Translations under genes and position numbers: made by a program
Notes under the pieces: model-generated
Told to the model about the DNA's origin: nothing
Database searches by the model: none
What the model saw: the letters and a program-made list of their open reading frames with translations, nothing else
In this document: in pieces, positions 10,573-21,087 of the stretch
Layout: every line of letters begins with the position of its first letter
Numbering within the stretch: position 1 is the first letter of the stretch
DNA from: Allobosea sp039673065
GTDB taxonomy: Bacteria > Pseudomonadota > Alphaproteobacteria > Rhizobiales > Beijerinckiaceae
DNA length: 64,000 nt
Assembly (NCBI RefSeq): GCF_039673065.1
Contig: NZ_JBDJKW010000001.1
Span: 248,001 to 312,000 of the forward strand
Direction of reading: 5' to 3'

Positions 10573-11847
10573 TCAGGCGGCGCGGCGATTCAGCAGATGG
10601 TAGAGGCCGATCGCGGCGAATGTCGCCGTACCGATGCCGCCGAGCTCGAAACCGAAGATCGGCAGCTTGAGGTCACCGGCGCCGAGGATGAGCGCGGTCG
10701 CCACCGTCAGCAGGTTCTTGGGCTGCGAGAAGTCGACCTTGTTCTCCACCCAGATGCGGCCGGCCGCCGCCGCGATCAGGCCGAACACCACCACGGCGAG
10801 GCCGCCGAGCACCGCCACCGGGATGGTGCCGATCACCGCGCCGAACTTGGGCGAGAAGCCGAGTACCAGCGCGATCACGCCGGCCGCGACGAAGACCAGC
10901 GTCGAATAGACCCGCGTCACCGCCATCACGCCCATGTTCTCGGCATAGGTGGTGACACCGGTTCCGCCGCCGGAGCCGGCGATCATCGTGGCGACGCCGT
11001 CGGCGATGAAACCGCGGCCGATCAGCCCGTCGAGATTGCGCCCGGTCATCACGGCGATGCCCTTGATGTGCCCGAGATTCTCCGCGACGAGGATGATCGC
11101 CACCGGCGCGATCATGGCGATCGCCTTGGCGTCGAAGACCGGCGAGACGAAGGCCGGCAAGCCGAACCAGGAGGCCGCGCCGATGCGGGCGAAGTCCACC
11201 GCCGGCGCGCCGAAGCTGGTCGCCGTGGTGGCGTAGAGGATATAGGCCGCGAAGCCGCCGATCAGCACCGGCAGGCGCTGCACCAGCCCGCGCCCGTAGA
11301 CCGCGATCAGCGCCACCGCGAGCACCGTGAACAGCGCGATCCACTTGGTGTAGGGGCTGGCCGAGATCATGTTCATCGCGACGCCGGTCAGGTTGAGACC
11401 GATCGCGGCGACCACCGCGCCAGTCACGACCGGCGGCAGCAGCGACTCGATCCAGCGCGTGCCGACCGCCATCACCACCAGGCCGATCGCGGCATAGACC
11501 GCGCCGCAGGCGATGATGCCGCCGAGCGCGATGCCGAGATTGGGGTTGGGCCCGCTGCCGGCATAGCCGGTCGCGGCGATCACCACCCCGATGAAGGCGA
11601 AGGACGAGCCGAGATAGCTCGGCAGCCGACCGCCGGTGATCACGAAGAACAGCAGCGTCGCGATGCCGGAGAAGAAGATCGCGACGTTGGGGTCGAAGCC
11701 CATCAGGATCGGCGCCAGCGCGGTGGCGCCGAACATCGCCACCACATGCTGCAGGCCGGCGATGACGGTGTGGCCGAGCGGCAGGCGCTCATCGGGCATC
11801 ACGTCGCCGGAAGTCTTCAAGGTCCAGTTCGGAAAATAACCGGCCAT
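10573..11847 (-). CDS. NCS2-family uracil/xanthine permease
   Basis: A 424-aa polytopic transporter of the nucleobase:cation symporter-2 family (UraA/RutG/xanthine permease type). Hydrophobic helices run throughout and the family signature region is present (AENLGHIKGIAVMTGRNLDGLIGRGF, then GSGGGTGVTTYAENMGVMAVTRVYS). The acidic residue of the first motif and the TTYAENMG segment are typical of UraA/RutG-like members, so uracil is the best guess. The ATG at 11847 has GGGAG with a 7-nt spacer; an upstream TTG at 11865 is less likely. The gene is monocistronic with a strong terminator. Confidence 0.88.
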   Translation of the reverse strand: MAGYFPNWTLKTSGDVMPDERLPLGHTVIAGLQHVVAMFGATALAPILMGFDPNVAIFFSGIATLLFFVITGGRLPSYLGSSFAFIGVVIAATGYAGSGPNPNLGIALGGIIACGAVYAAIGLVVMAVGTRWIESLLPPVVTGAVVAAIGLNLTGVAMNMISASPYTKWIALFTVLAVALIAVYGRGLVQRLPVLIGGFAAYILYATTATSFGAPAVDFARIGAASWFGLPAFVSPVFDAKAIAMIAPVAIILVAENLGHIKGIAVMTGRNLDGLIGRGFIADGVATMIAGSGGGTGVTTYAENMGVMAVTRVYSTLVFVAAGVIALVLGFSPKFGAVIGTIPVAVLGGLAVVVFGLIAAAAGRIWVENKVDFSQPKNLLTVATALILGAGDLKLPIFGFELGGIGTATFAAIGLYHLLNRRAA

Positions 11848-12006
11848 CGCGCTGCTCCCCGCCAATCGCGCCCCTGCGCGTCAGGCGGGATTAGTGGCGA
11901 GAATGGGGCCGCAGCCAAGATGTCGCACCTCGCCGTCCACTGCAATCACGCGGCAGCAGGCCGAAAAATCGCCAGGACGACAGCAAAACCAGCCCGCACG
12001 AACGAA

Positions 12007-12035
12007 AAAGGCCGGCACGCGCGGTGCCGGCCTTT
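12007..12035 (-). terminator. Rho-independent terminator of leuA
   Basis: Perfect 12-bp stem (AAAGGCCGGCAC 12007-12018 with GTGCCGGCCTTT 12024-12035, loop GCGCG), followed on the minus strand by TTTTTCGTT. It lies just past the leuA stop. Confidence 0.9.
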
Positions 12036-12062
12036 CGATCGTGATCGATGCGGGAGACGGCC

Positions 12063-13625
<1,563 letters not shown>

Positions 13626-13703
13626 GATGGTCGTCCCTGGCTCTGGTCGCGCGGCCCTTCGAGGCTCATTGCGCGGACAAGTGGTGAAGTCCGTTCCGCC
13701 GAT

Positions 13704-13746
13704 CCCCTGAGCGCCCAGGCATGCATGCCCGGCCGGCCCTCAGGGG
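13704..13746 (-). promoter_or_regulatory. leuA attenuator hairpin
   Basis: CCCCTGAG (13704-13711) pairs perfectly with CTCAGGGG (13739-13746). The second arm covers the leader-peptide stop codon. A GGCATGCATGCC palindrome (13718-13729) sits inside the loop. No U-run follows, so whether this acts by transcription termination, Rho access or masking the leuA ribosome binding site is open. Confidence 0.55.
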
Positions 13747-13850
13747 CTGGTAAGGAGAAGGAGCTCGCCGAGGGTCGAGGGAACGCGCATGCAGACGGTC
13801 CGCGCAGCGGCGCGGGTCTTCGTCAGGGCATGGGCGGCGGGCTGGGCCAC
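13740..13850 (-). CDS. leuA leader peptide (Leu-run attenuator peptide)
   Basis: A short ORF 114 bp before leuA on the same strand. It ends GELLLLTSP-stop, with four consecutive leucine codons (CTC CTT CTC CTT) plus one more Leu three codons earlier. A GTG at 13850 has an excellent GAGGAA ribosome binding site and gives 36 residues; an in-frame ATG at 13790 gives the 16-residue MRVPSTLGELLLLTSP. A ribosome starved of leucyl-tRNA would stall beside the hairpin whose arm covers the stop codon. Leucine-codon leader peptides before leu genes are an established attenuation device; the assignment here is by position and sequence. Confidence 0.75.
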   Translation of the reverse strand: MAQPAAHALTKTRAAARTVCMRVPSTLGELLLLTSP

Positions 13851-13874
13851 GGGGATTCCTCGAATGCGTGAAAT

Positions 13875-13904
13875 TATCTAACCGATCCGGACGCCACAGC
13901 GCAA
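13875..13904 (-). promoter_or_regulatory. Candidate leuA leader promoter
   Basis: On the minus strand, TTGCGC (13899-13904) and TAGATA (13875-13880) are spaced 18 bp. Transcription would start about 10-15 bases before the leader-peptide ribosome binding site. Confidence 0.5.
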
Positions 13905-13911
13905 GCTCTGA

Positions 13912-14394
13912 TCAGCGCAGCACCGCGACGCCGGCCTTCAGCGTCCGCACCGGAGCCGGCGGCGCAGGCCAGAGCTGCAGGCGGTAGAAGTCGTCGCCCT
14001 CCATGCCGTCGTCGCTGACCGTGGCCAGCCCGGCATAGGAGGCGCGCAGCCGGTAGCTGCCCGGCGGCAGCGCGATGCGGACGGCGTCGGGCAGATAATC
14101 AGTGCAGCCGAGAATGGCGACGCGGCCCGAACGCACGGTGAAGGAACACTCGTTGACCAGGTCCCATTCGCCGAAATCGTCCTCCGGCTCGTCCGCATGC
14201 ACGGAGACCGCGACCGGCACGTCGCGATTGCGCGCCGTGCCGATGCCGACGCTGCTCTCGGCCACGGCGAGCAGCCGGCCGACGGCCTCCTCGGTCCAGA
14301 GCTGGCCGAAATCCTCGTTGGCGGATTCGTCCTGCAGGTAGAACTGGAAGTAGTCGGCGAAGAGCGACAGGGTGAGCGTGGTCTGGTCGGTCAT
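13912..14394 (-). CDS. Conserved-looking hypothetical protein (160 aa)
   Basis: I do not recognise this family with certainty. The protein starts MTDQTTLTLSLFADYFQFYL at 14394, is acidic, soluble and has mixed alpha/beta character with a beta-rich second half (SFTVRSGRVAILGCTDYLPD, RIALPPGSYRLRASYAGLA). There is no signal peptide or membrane helix. A distant resemblance to small competence-type (ComJ-like) inhibitor or immunity proteins crossed my mind but is unsupported. It ends just upstream of the leuA promoter region and is divergent from the lipoprotein gene at 14518. Confidence 0.65.
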   Translation of the reverse strand: MTDQTTLTLSLFADYFQFYLQDESANEDFGQLWTEEAVGRLLAVAESSVGIGTARNRDVPVAVSVHADEPEDDFGEWDLVNECSFTVRSGRVAILGCTDYLPDAVRIALPPGSYRLRASYAGLATVSDDGMEGDDFYRLQLWPAPPAPVRTLKAGVAVLR

Positions 14395-14517
14395 GGCCGA
14401 GATGTCCCCCAGCGGCGTGTCGAGACTGTGGCCGCCAGGAGCGCGGCTACCCGGCCCGGTTTGGCTGTCCCCGCGGAATCGGTCATGGTCGGGCCCGAAC
14501 CAGCAGGGATGACCACC

Positions 14518-14847
14518 ATGCGCGCCGCCCTCCTCGCCTCCGCCCTCGGGCTCAGCCTCGCGGCCTGCCAGACGGCCGGCCCGCCGCCCGCGCCGCCGCC
14601 GGAGAACGCTCCGACCGGCGTGACGCCGAACACCTTCCGCATGCCGGCCGGCGCCGGCTGCACCGGCGAGGTCGAGCGCTTCCAGGCGATCATCGACAAT
14701 GATCTCGCCACCGGCCACACCACCAAGGGCGTGCACGACCGCGTCACCGCCGAGATCACCCGCGCCCGCGCCAGTTGCGCCGCTGGCAATGATGCCGGCG
14801 CCACCGCGCAGGTCCGCGCGACCCGGAGCAAATTCGGCTACCCGTGA
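14518..14847 (+). CDS. Small putative lipoprotein
   Basis: A 109-aa protein with a lipoprotein signal peptide (MRAALLASALGLSLAAC, lipobox LAAC, Cys17 lipidated), a Pro/Ala-rich linker, and a ~65-residue domain with two further cysteines (AGCTGE and RASCAAG). The start at 14518 is preceded by AGGGA; an ATG at 14509 is also possible. It is likely anchored in the envelope. Function unknown. Confidence 0.7.
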   Translation: MRAALLASALGLSLAACQTAGPPPAPPPENAPTGVTPNTFRMPAGAGCTGEVERFQAIIDNDLATGHTTKGVHDRVTAEITRARASCAAGNDAGATAQVRATRSKFGYP

Positions 14848-14870
14848 GCCTCTCGAGGCGCCGATCGACC

Positions 14871-14896
14871 GGAAAGGGCCGCCAGCGGCCCCTTCC
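14871..14896. terminator. Hairpin between convergent genes
   Basis: GGAAAGGGCCGC / GCGGCCCCTTCC, 12-bp pairing with one A-C mismatch, between the lipoprotein gene and the convergent oligopeptidase gene. It is probably a bidirectional transcription end, though U-tracts are weak. Confidence 0.5.
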
Positions 14897-14954
14897 CTGA
14901 TGATCCGGCTCGCCCTGCCGCGCTTCGCATAGCGGTTCGCCGACGGGGCAGCGC

Positions 14955-17027
14955 TCAGCCCGCCAGCCCCCGTTTCCCCAAGAGCGCGTCCGGCGTCGGC
15001 AAGCGCCCGCGGAACAGCGTATAGGCCTCGGCCGGGTCGCGCGTATCGCCGGCCGAGTAGATGTAGCGCTTCAAGCGTTCCGCCACCGCGGGCGAGAACA
15101 CGTCGCCCGTCTCGGTGAAGGCGTTGAAGGCGTCGGCGTCCATCACCTCCGACCAGAGATAGCTGTAATAGCCGGCCGAATAGCCGTCGCCCGAGAAGAC
15201 ATGGGCGAAATGCGGGGTGCGGTGGCGCATGGTGATCTGAGCCGGCATGCCGATCCGGGCGAGTTCCGCCGCCTCGAAGGCGAGCGGATCGACCTCTGCC
15301 GGCGCCTCCAGCGAATGGAAGGCGAGATCGACCAGCGCCGAGGAGGTGTACTCCACCGTGGCGAAGCCCTGGTTGAAGGTCTGCGCCCGCCGGATCTTCT
15401 CGATCAGCGCCTCGGGGATCGGCTCGCGGGTCTCCGCATGCAGGCAGAAACGGCGCATCACCTCCTCGGTCAGGAACCAGTGCTCGTAGAGCTGCGAGGG
15501 CAGTTCGACGAAGTCGCGCGACACCGAGGTGCCGGCGAGCGAGCCATAGGTCACGTCCGAGAGCAGCCCGTGCAGGGCATGGCCGAATTCGTGGAAGAGC
15601 GTGCGCGCATCGTCGATCGAGAGCAGCGCCGGGCGCCCCTCCGCTGGCTTGGCGAAGTTGCAGACGTTGACGATGATCGGGCGGACCTCGCCGTCGAGCC
15701 GGCGCTGGCCGCGATAAGCGCTCATCCAGGCGCCCGAGCGCTTCGAGGCACGGGCGAAGTAATCGCCGAGGAAGAGCCCGATATGGCGCCCTGTCGCGGC
15801 CTCGCTCACCTCCCAGATCCGCACGTCGGGATGGTAGCCGCGCAGGTCCCGCCGCTCGGCGAAGGCCAACCCGAACAGCTTGCCGGCGGTATCGAAGGCG
15901 GCGGCGACGATGCGGTCTAACTGGAGATAGGGCTTCAGCTCGGCCTCATCGAGCGCATAGGTCTTCTGGCGCACCTTCTCGGCGTAGTAGCGCCAGTCCG
16001 AGGGGCGGATCGGCCGGTTCTCGCCCTCCTCCTGCGCCAGCGCGGCGAGATCGGCGGCCTCCTGCGCCGCCCGGGCGCGCGCCGGCGCCCAGACCAGCTC
16101 CAACAACTCGCGCACATGCGCCGGCGTCTTGGCCATCGAATCGTCGAGCTTGAAATGGGCGAAGGTCGGGTAGCCGAGCAGCCTGGCCTTCTCGGCCCTG
16201 AGTGCCACCGTCTCGGCGACGATGGCGCGGTTGTCGGTGGCGCCGCCGTTCTCGCCGCGCCGGCTCCAGGCGGCAAAGGCCTCCTCGCGCAGCGCCGTGC
16301 GGGTCGAGAAGGTCAGGAAGGGCTCGATGATCGAGCGCGCCAGCGTCACCGCATGCTTGCCGGGATGGCCGCGATCGGCGGCGGCGCGCGCCATCGCCGC
16401 GACGACGAAGCCGGGCAGTCCGTCGAGATCCGCCTCGTCGGCGATGATCAGCGCATAGTCGGCCTCGTCCTTCAGCAGGTTCTGGCCGAAGCTGGTGCCG
16501 AGCGCCGCCAGCCGCTCGCCGATCGCGGCGAGGCGCGCCTTGTCCTCGGCGCCGAGTTGCGCGCCCGCGCGCACGAAACCGCGATGGGTCCGCTCCAAGA
16601 GCCGCAGCTGCTCCGCGTCGAGCCCGAGCGCGTCGCGCCGGGCGAAGACCGCGTCGACGCGGGCGAACAGCGCCGCGTCCATCATCACCGCCGACCAGTG
16701 CCGCGACATCAGCGGCGACATCTCGCGCTCGATCGCCTGCAGCGCCTCGTTCGTATCGGCGCCCGCGAGGTTGTAGAACACCCCGCCCAGCCGGCTCATG
16801 CCGCGCCCGGCCCGCTCCAGCGCCTCGATCGTGTTGGCGAAATCGGCCGGCGCGGGCTCGGCCTTGATCGCCTCGATCTCGGCGCGATGCCGGGCAAGTG
16901 CCGCAGGAAACGCCGCGCGGATATGCTCGGGCGTGATCTCGGCGAAGGGCGGCAGGCCGAACGGCGTCTCCCAGACCCGCGCGAACGGGTTGCCTTCGGG
17001 CAGGTCCAGGGCTTCCGGAGCGGTCAT
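14955..17027 (-). CDS. M3-family oligopeptidase (PrlC/Dcp-like)
   Basis: A 690-aa zinc metallopeptidase of the thimet oligopeptidase family, which degrades short peptides in the cytoplasm. The catalytic HEXXH is HEFGH in LFHEFGHALHGLLSDV (~477-481). The downstream SQLYEHW segment and the helical N-terminal half match the family. The length fits bacterial M3 enzymes (~680-700). The start at 17027 has GAAAGG with a good spacer; an upstream in-frame ATG at 17051 is less likely. The NUDIX gene ends 77 bp upstream on the same strand. Confidence 0.92.
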   Translation of the reverse strand: MTAPEALDLPEGNPFARVWETPFGLPPFAEITPEHIRAAFPAALARHRAEIEAIKAEPAPADFANTIEALERAGRGMSRLGGVFYNLAGADTNEALQAIEREMSPLMSRHWSAVMMDAALFARVDAVFARRDALGLDAEQLRLLERTHRGFVRAGAQLGAEDKARLAAIGERLAALGTSFGQNLLKDEADYALIIADEADLDGLPGFVVAAMARAAADRGHPGKHAVTLARSIIEPFLTFSTRTALREEAFAAWSRRGENGGATDNRAIVAETVALRAEKARLLGYPTFAHFKLDDSMAKTPAHVRELLELVWAPARARAAQEAADLAALAQEEGENRPIRPSDWRYYAEKVRQKTYALDEAELKPYLQLDRIVAAAFDTAGKLFGLAFAERRDLRGYHPDVRIWEVSEAATGRHIGLFLGDYFARASKRSGAWMSAYRGQRRLDGEVRPIIVNVCNFAKPAEGRPALLSIDDARTLFHEFGHALHGLLSDVTYGSLAGTSVSRDFVELPSQLYEHWFLTEEVMRRFCLHAETREPIPEALIEKIRRAQTFNQGFATVEYTSSALVDLAFHSLEAPAEVDPLAFEAAELARIGMPAQITMRHRTPHFAHVFSGDGYSAGYYSYLWSEVMDADAFNAFTETGDVFSPAVAERLKRYIYSAGDTRDPAEAYTLFRGRLPTPDALLGKRGLAG

Positions 17028-17104
17028 GGCGGATGGCCTTTCAACATGCATGGCAAGGCGCGCGCCGGAGGGGCGCCCACCGTGGTGCCGAGGGGAATCG
17101 GCGG

Positions 17105-17824
17105 TCAGTCCTGCCCGAAGATATGGGCGAGATAGTCGATCATGAAGGGCGGCATGTCATGGGCCGCGCAATCGGCCAGCGAGCGGATGATCACGATGTC
17201 GGATAGCTCCTCCTCCGGCAGCGTCGCGATCCGCTCCAGCATGCGCGCCCGCGCCTCCTCGGCCGCCCAGCGCACCGTCACCGGCCGCATGAAGGCGATG
17301 CGCCCGGTCGAGACCAGCGCGGTCCAGCCTTGGCCGACGGTGACGTCGGCCGGCCCGAGCCCGGTCTCCTCCTCCAGCTCGCGGGTGACGCTGCCGGCGA
17401 GGTCGAGGCTGCCATCGGCGCGGACATCGCCGCGATCGGGCGTGCCGGCGGCGAAATAGACCTTGCCGGCATTGGCCGTATGGTCGCCCATGCGCCCGAG
17501 CAGGAAGGCGCCGTCGGCCGCCCGCAGCGCCGCCATGGCGAAACCGTTGCGGATCACCGGGCCGGGATGGCCGAGATCGCGCCAGGTCATGAAGGCGGCA
17601 TAGTCGGTCTCGAAATAGCCGGCGCTGAACACGCCATCCGCCACGGCGGCGCGGTGCTGCAGCATGACCCGGCCGTTGAACATCGCCGGCTTTCCGGCGC
17701 TGATCCTGGCCCAATGCGCGACGATCGCCGCCTCGTTCTCTCGGGCGAAGGCCCAGTCGTAAGGCTCGACCCGCGCCTCGACCCGGTCGAGCGCGAGGAT
17801 CTGGCCGTCGCGGACTTCGGTCAT
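17105..17824 (-). CDS. NUDIX hydrolase
   Basis: A 239-aa protein with the NUDIX core RELEEETGL at ~145-153, the Mg-binding half of the Nudix box. The first half of the box is degenerate: the usual Glu after G-X5 is replaced. Nudix enzymes hydrolyse nucleoside diphosphates linked to another moiety; the substrate cannot be told. Its ATG overlaps the stop of the upstream nuclease/phosphatase-like gene (ATGA), so the two are translationally coupled and may act on related phosphorylated compounds. Confidence 0.85.
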   Translation of the reverse strand: MTEVRDGQILALDRVEARVEPYDWAFARENEAAIVAHWARISAGKPAMFNGRVMLQHRAAVADGVFSAGYFETDYAAFMTWRDLGHPGPVIRNGFAMAALRAADGAFLLGRMGDHTANAGKVYFAAGTPDRGDVRADGSLDLAGSVTRELEEETGLGPADVTVGQGWTALVSTGRIAFMRPVTVRWAAEEARARMLERIATLPEEELSDIVIIRSLADCAAHDMPPFMIDYLAHIFGQD

Positions 17825-18942
17825 CGCGCGCCCTCCGGCAGGGTGATCTCGAGGATGAGCGGACAATGGTCCGAGGCCTTGGGCCGGTCCCAGCCGACGC
17901 GCGGATAGCGGTCGTTGGTCAAAGCGAGCTTGGCCATGGAGCGGTCGGCCTCGCGCGGATCGAGCGGCACCCGATAGGGCAGCCCGCGGCGGATCATCTC
18001 CATGCGCGGGCGCAGATTGGCCGCAGCCAGCCCCGGCGAGAGCAGGATGTGGTCGAGCGGCATGTGGCTGTCGATCAGGCGCTGGCGGCTCTCGGACCAG
18101 TAGCGGCGGAAATGCGTCCAGCGCTCGTGCGCAGGCAGCGCCCGCATCGGGTCGACGGCGAAATCCTCGAACAGCGGCTCGATGCCGCTCTCGCCCTCGT
18201 CGACCGGCGCCGCGAGCGGGCCGAGCCCGGTCCGGTAGCCGTTGAGATCGCCGAGGATCGCCCAGTTGGCCTGGCGCCACTGCGCCCCGAACATGTCGTG
18301 GACGATCCGCTTCACCGCGATCGCCTCGGCCCGGCGGATCGGCAGCGTCACCTGCCGGCCGTCCTCGCGGCCATTGTTCATCGACTTGAAATGGCATCCG
18401 AACAGGGTCAGCTCGCGGTCGCCGAAATCCAGCGTCACGGCCAGGCAGTCGCGCGCGAAGACCTTGTCCTTCGGCCCGATGCCGAAGGCCGCGATCTCGG
18501 GCCCGTAGGCGCCGGCCTCGGCGAAGCTCATCGTCGCATGCGAGCGTACGCGGACCTGCGGCGGCGCCACCAGATCGCGCCGCGCCGCGAAGCCGATATC
18601 GATGCTCCGGCGGTCGTTGCCGTCGACCAGCGCGAAATGCCCGTAGCGATAATCGGCGATGCGGTGGACGTAGTTGGCGAAGAAGGCCTGCAGGCTGGCG
18701 AGCGAATCCACCTCCTGCAGCATCCAGAGATCGGCGCGCGCCTCGGCGATGGCGAGCGCGGTCATCTGGCGCTTGTCGTCTTCCAGCGCGACCGCGAGCG
18801 AACGCTCGACCGCGTCGCGCTCGTCGGCGCGCGGGAAATGGAACAGCGACATCGCCGCCGAGGTCTCGGTCCGCCCGGCCTGGTCGAAGCGGTGGCGCGT
18901 CAGCAGGTTCTCGACGTTGAAGGTGCCGAGGCGCAGCTTCAT
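17821..18942 (-). CDS. Endonuclease/exonuclease/phosphatase-family protein
   Basis: A 373-aa protein of the EEP fold. It shows the conserved series TFNVEN (residues 7-12, metal Asn), LQEVD (catalytic/metal Glu, ~75), GDLNGYR (Asp/Asn, ~230) and the terminal SDHCPL (Asp-His, ~360). Members include AP endonucleases, exonuclease III and phosphodiesterases; no signal peptide is seen, so it is cytoplasmic. It lies between pdxY (4-bp gap) and the NUDIX gene (overlap) in a three-gene operon. Confidence 0.87.
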   Translation of the reverse strand: MKLRLGTFNVENLLTRHRFDQAGRTETSAAMSLFHFPRADERDAVERSLAVALEDDKRQMTALAIAEARADLWMLQEVDSLASLQAFFANYVHRIADYRYGHFALVDGNDRRSIDIGFAARRDLVAPPQVRVRSHATMSFAEAGAYGPEIAAFGIGPKDKVFARDCLAVTLDFGDRELTLFGCHFKSMNNGREDGRQVTLPIRRAEAIAVKRIVHDMFGAQWRQANWAILGDLNGYRTGLGPLAAPVDEGESGIEPLFEDFAVDPMRALPAHERWTHFRRYWSESRQRLIDSHMPLDHILLSPGLAAANLRPRMEMIRRGLPYRVPLDPREADRSMAKLALTNDRYPRVGWDRPKASDHCPLILEITLPEGAR

Positions 18943-18946
18943 GCGC

Positions 18947-19795
18947 TCAGACCGCCTCGGGCACGAAGGTCCGCGAGGGCGTCACGAATTCGTCCTGCGC
19001 CGCGACGGTGAGGATCTCGCGCGAGCCGGACTCCTTGGTCCGCCGCAGCAGCCCGTAGACCGAGCCGGCGGCCTTGGCGAGCGCGCTCGCCGCCGAACCG
19101 TCGCGCAGATAATGCACGTAGAACAGCGCGGCGATGGCGTCGCCGGCCCCGTTGACGCTGATGTCGATCTTCGGCGTGCGCACGCGGAAGCTCCCCTCCC
19201 CGTCGGCCGCCAGCAGGTCGATGGCGTCGGCCGGCGTGTCCTCGGTCAAGAGCGAGGTCACCAGCACCACCTTCGGCCCCACCGCACGCAGAGACGCCAC
19301 GGCGCGCTGGGCGTCGGCCAGGGTCGTCACCTCGGAATCGGTGAGGAGTTCGAGCTCGAACTGGTTCGGCGTCACGATGTCGGCCGCCGGCACCGCCTGC
19401 TCGCGCATGAACTCCGGGATGCCCGGGCGCACGAACACGCCGCGGCCGACATCGCCGATCACCGGGTCGCAGCACCAGCTCGCCTTGGGATTGGCGGCGC
19501 GCACGCGCTCCACGGCCGAGACGATGGCGTGGCCGATATCGGCCGAGCCCATATAGCCCGAAAGCACCCCGTCACAGGACGGCAGCACGCCGCGCTCGGC
19601 GATGCCCTCCATCACCTCGTCGATCATGCCGCCGTCGAAGACGCGGCCCTTCCAGTCGCCATAGCCGGTATGGTTCGAGAACTGCACGGTGTGGATCGGC
19701 CAGACCTCGACGCCGAGACGCTGCATCGGGAAGACGGCCGAGGCGTTGCCGACATGGCCATAGGCGACATGGGACTGGATGGAGAGGATGTTCAT
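18947..19795 (-). CDS. pdxY: Pyridoxal kinase
   Basis: A 282-aa ribokinase-superfamily enzyme phosphorylating pyridoxal (vitamin B6 salvage). The N-terminus MNILSIQSHVAYGHVGN and the VQFSNHTGYGDWKG segment are the hallmarks of PdxY/PdxK; the anion-hole/catalytic motif NGAGDAIAALF is near residues 213-223. The start at 19795 matches the family start exactly. It is the first gene of a pdxY-EEP-NUDIX operon. Confidence 0.93.
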   Translation of the reverse strand: MNILSIQSHVAYGHVGNASAVFPMQRLGVEVWPIHTVQFSNHTGYGDWKGRVFDGGMIDEVMEGIAERGVLPSCDGVLSGYMGSADIGHAIVSAVERVRAANPKASWCCDPVIGDVGRGVFVRPGIPEFMREQAVPAADIVTPNQFELELLTDSEVTTLADAQRAVASLRAVGPKVVLVTSLLTEDTPADAIDLLAADGEGSFRVRTPKIDISVNGAGDAIAALFYVHYLRDGSAASALAKAAGSVYGLLRRTKESGSREILTVAAQDEFVTPSRTFVPEAV

Positions 19796-19873
19796 CGCTG
19801 GCAGGCCGACTCGGGAAACGGTGAGCGACCCTAGCGCCGGCCGCGCCGGCGGCACAAATCGAAAGACGTGGCC

Positions 19874-21019
19874 TCAGCCATCACCACGACGCTGAAGACC
19901 GTCGGCGAGATGGACCATGGCGGTCTCCAGCCGGTAGCGGAAGCCCGCCTCGCCATAGACCAGCGCCGTCTCGCCGCGGAAGTCCTGCGCCACGATCGTC
20001 TCGATCAGCCGCGAGCCGAAGCCCTTGCGCCGCGGCTTCTCGGCCGGCGGCCCGCCCTGCTCCACCCAGTCGAGCACGAAGGTCTCGTCGCTGTTCGGCC
20101 GCCCCTTGCGCCAGGTGACGGCGACATTGCCGCCATCGCGCGACAGCGCGCCGTACTTCATCGCGTTGGTGGTCAGCTCGTTGATCGCCAGAGCCAGCGT
20201 CAGCGCGTGGCGCGCGCCGACCTCGATCGCCGGGCCCGACAGCGTGACGCGGCCCTCGACGATGCGATGCGGCGCCAGCGCGCCCTCGATCACCGCGCGC
20301 ACCGGCGCGCCGCTCCAGCTCGAGGCGGTGAGGATGGCATGCGCCTCGCCGAGCGCCGCCAGCCGCTCGCCGAGCACGGTCTGCGCCGCCTCCAACGAGG
20401 TCGCGGAGCGGAAGGTCTGGCCGGCGACCGCGTTGATGATCGCCAGCACGTTCTTCATGCGATGGGCGAGTTCGGCATTGAGCAGCCGCGCATTGCGCTC
20501 CGACAGCATCTTGGCGGTGGTCTCGACCACCGTGTCGATCATGCCGAGGACGGTGCCGGTCTCGTCGCGGATCGGGCTGTAGCAGAAGGTGAACCAGGCA
20601 TCCTCGGGATAACCGTGGCGGTCGATGACCAGCGGCAGGTCCTCGAGGAAGGTCGGCTCCCCGGCGAAGGCCTTGGCGACCATCGGGGCGATATCGTCCC
20701 AGACCTCGGCCCAGACCTCGGAGAACGGGCGCCCCAGCGCCTCGGGCTTGTCGCCGAGCAGCGGCCTGAAGCCGTCATTGTAGAGCGTGATGAGCTCCGG
20801 CCCCCAGACGATGCATTTGGGGAAGCGCGAATTGACCATCATGCCGACCGCGATCTTCAGCGCGTGGGGCCAGCCGTCGATCGGCCCCAGCGGGGTCTTC
20901 GACCAGTCGAACGCACGGATCGCAGCGGCCATCTTGCCGCCGCCTTCGAGAAAGCCCAGTCGATCGGTCAAAGGTGGGGAGGTCCGTTGTGCCGCCGAGT
21001 CACTGCGCGGCGGGCCCAT
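19874..21019 (-). CDS. PAS-domain HWE-family sensor histidine kinase
   Basis: A 381-aa soluble kinase. Residues ~50-165 form a PAS domain, followed by the HWE kinase core: phospho-acceptor His near residue 184 in AELAHRMKNVLAIINAVAGQ, the ELTTNAMKYGAL N-box, and the W-x-E-x-GGP motif (LDWVEQGGPP, ~317) with GFGSRLIE. The HWE family is concentrated in Rhizobiales and often acts in the general stress or light response. No response regulator is adjacent. The start is uncertain: 21019 lacks a clear ribosome binding site, but the FLEGGGK segment before IRAFDWSKTPLGPI is family-typical, so the N-terminus is probably needed. Confidence 0.9.
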   Translation of the reverse strand: MGPPRSDSAAQRTSPPLTDRLGFLEGGGKMAAAIRAFDWSKTPLGPIDGWPHALKIAVGMMVNSRFPKCIVWGPELITLYNDGFRPLLGDKPEALGRPFSEVWAEVWDDIAPMVAKAFAGEPTFLEDLPLVIDRHGYPEDAWFTFCYSPIRDETGTVLGMIDTVVETTAKMLSERNARLLNAELAHRMKNVLAIINAVAGQTFRSATSLEAAQTVLGERLAALGEAHAILTASSWSGAPVRAVIEGALAPHRIVEGRVTLSGPAIEVGARHALTLALAINELTTNAMKYGALSRDGGNVAVTWRKGRPNSDETFVLDWVEQGGPPAEKPRRKGFGSRLIETIVAQDFRGETALVYGEAGFRYRLETAMVHLADGLQRRGDG

Positions 21020-21087
21020 AAGAGGCTATGAGATTTCGGCGCGCAAGCCCCCACTTTCGGACCGTTTTCAGCTTCCCCTAGGGCAAA

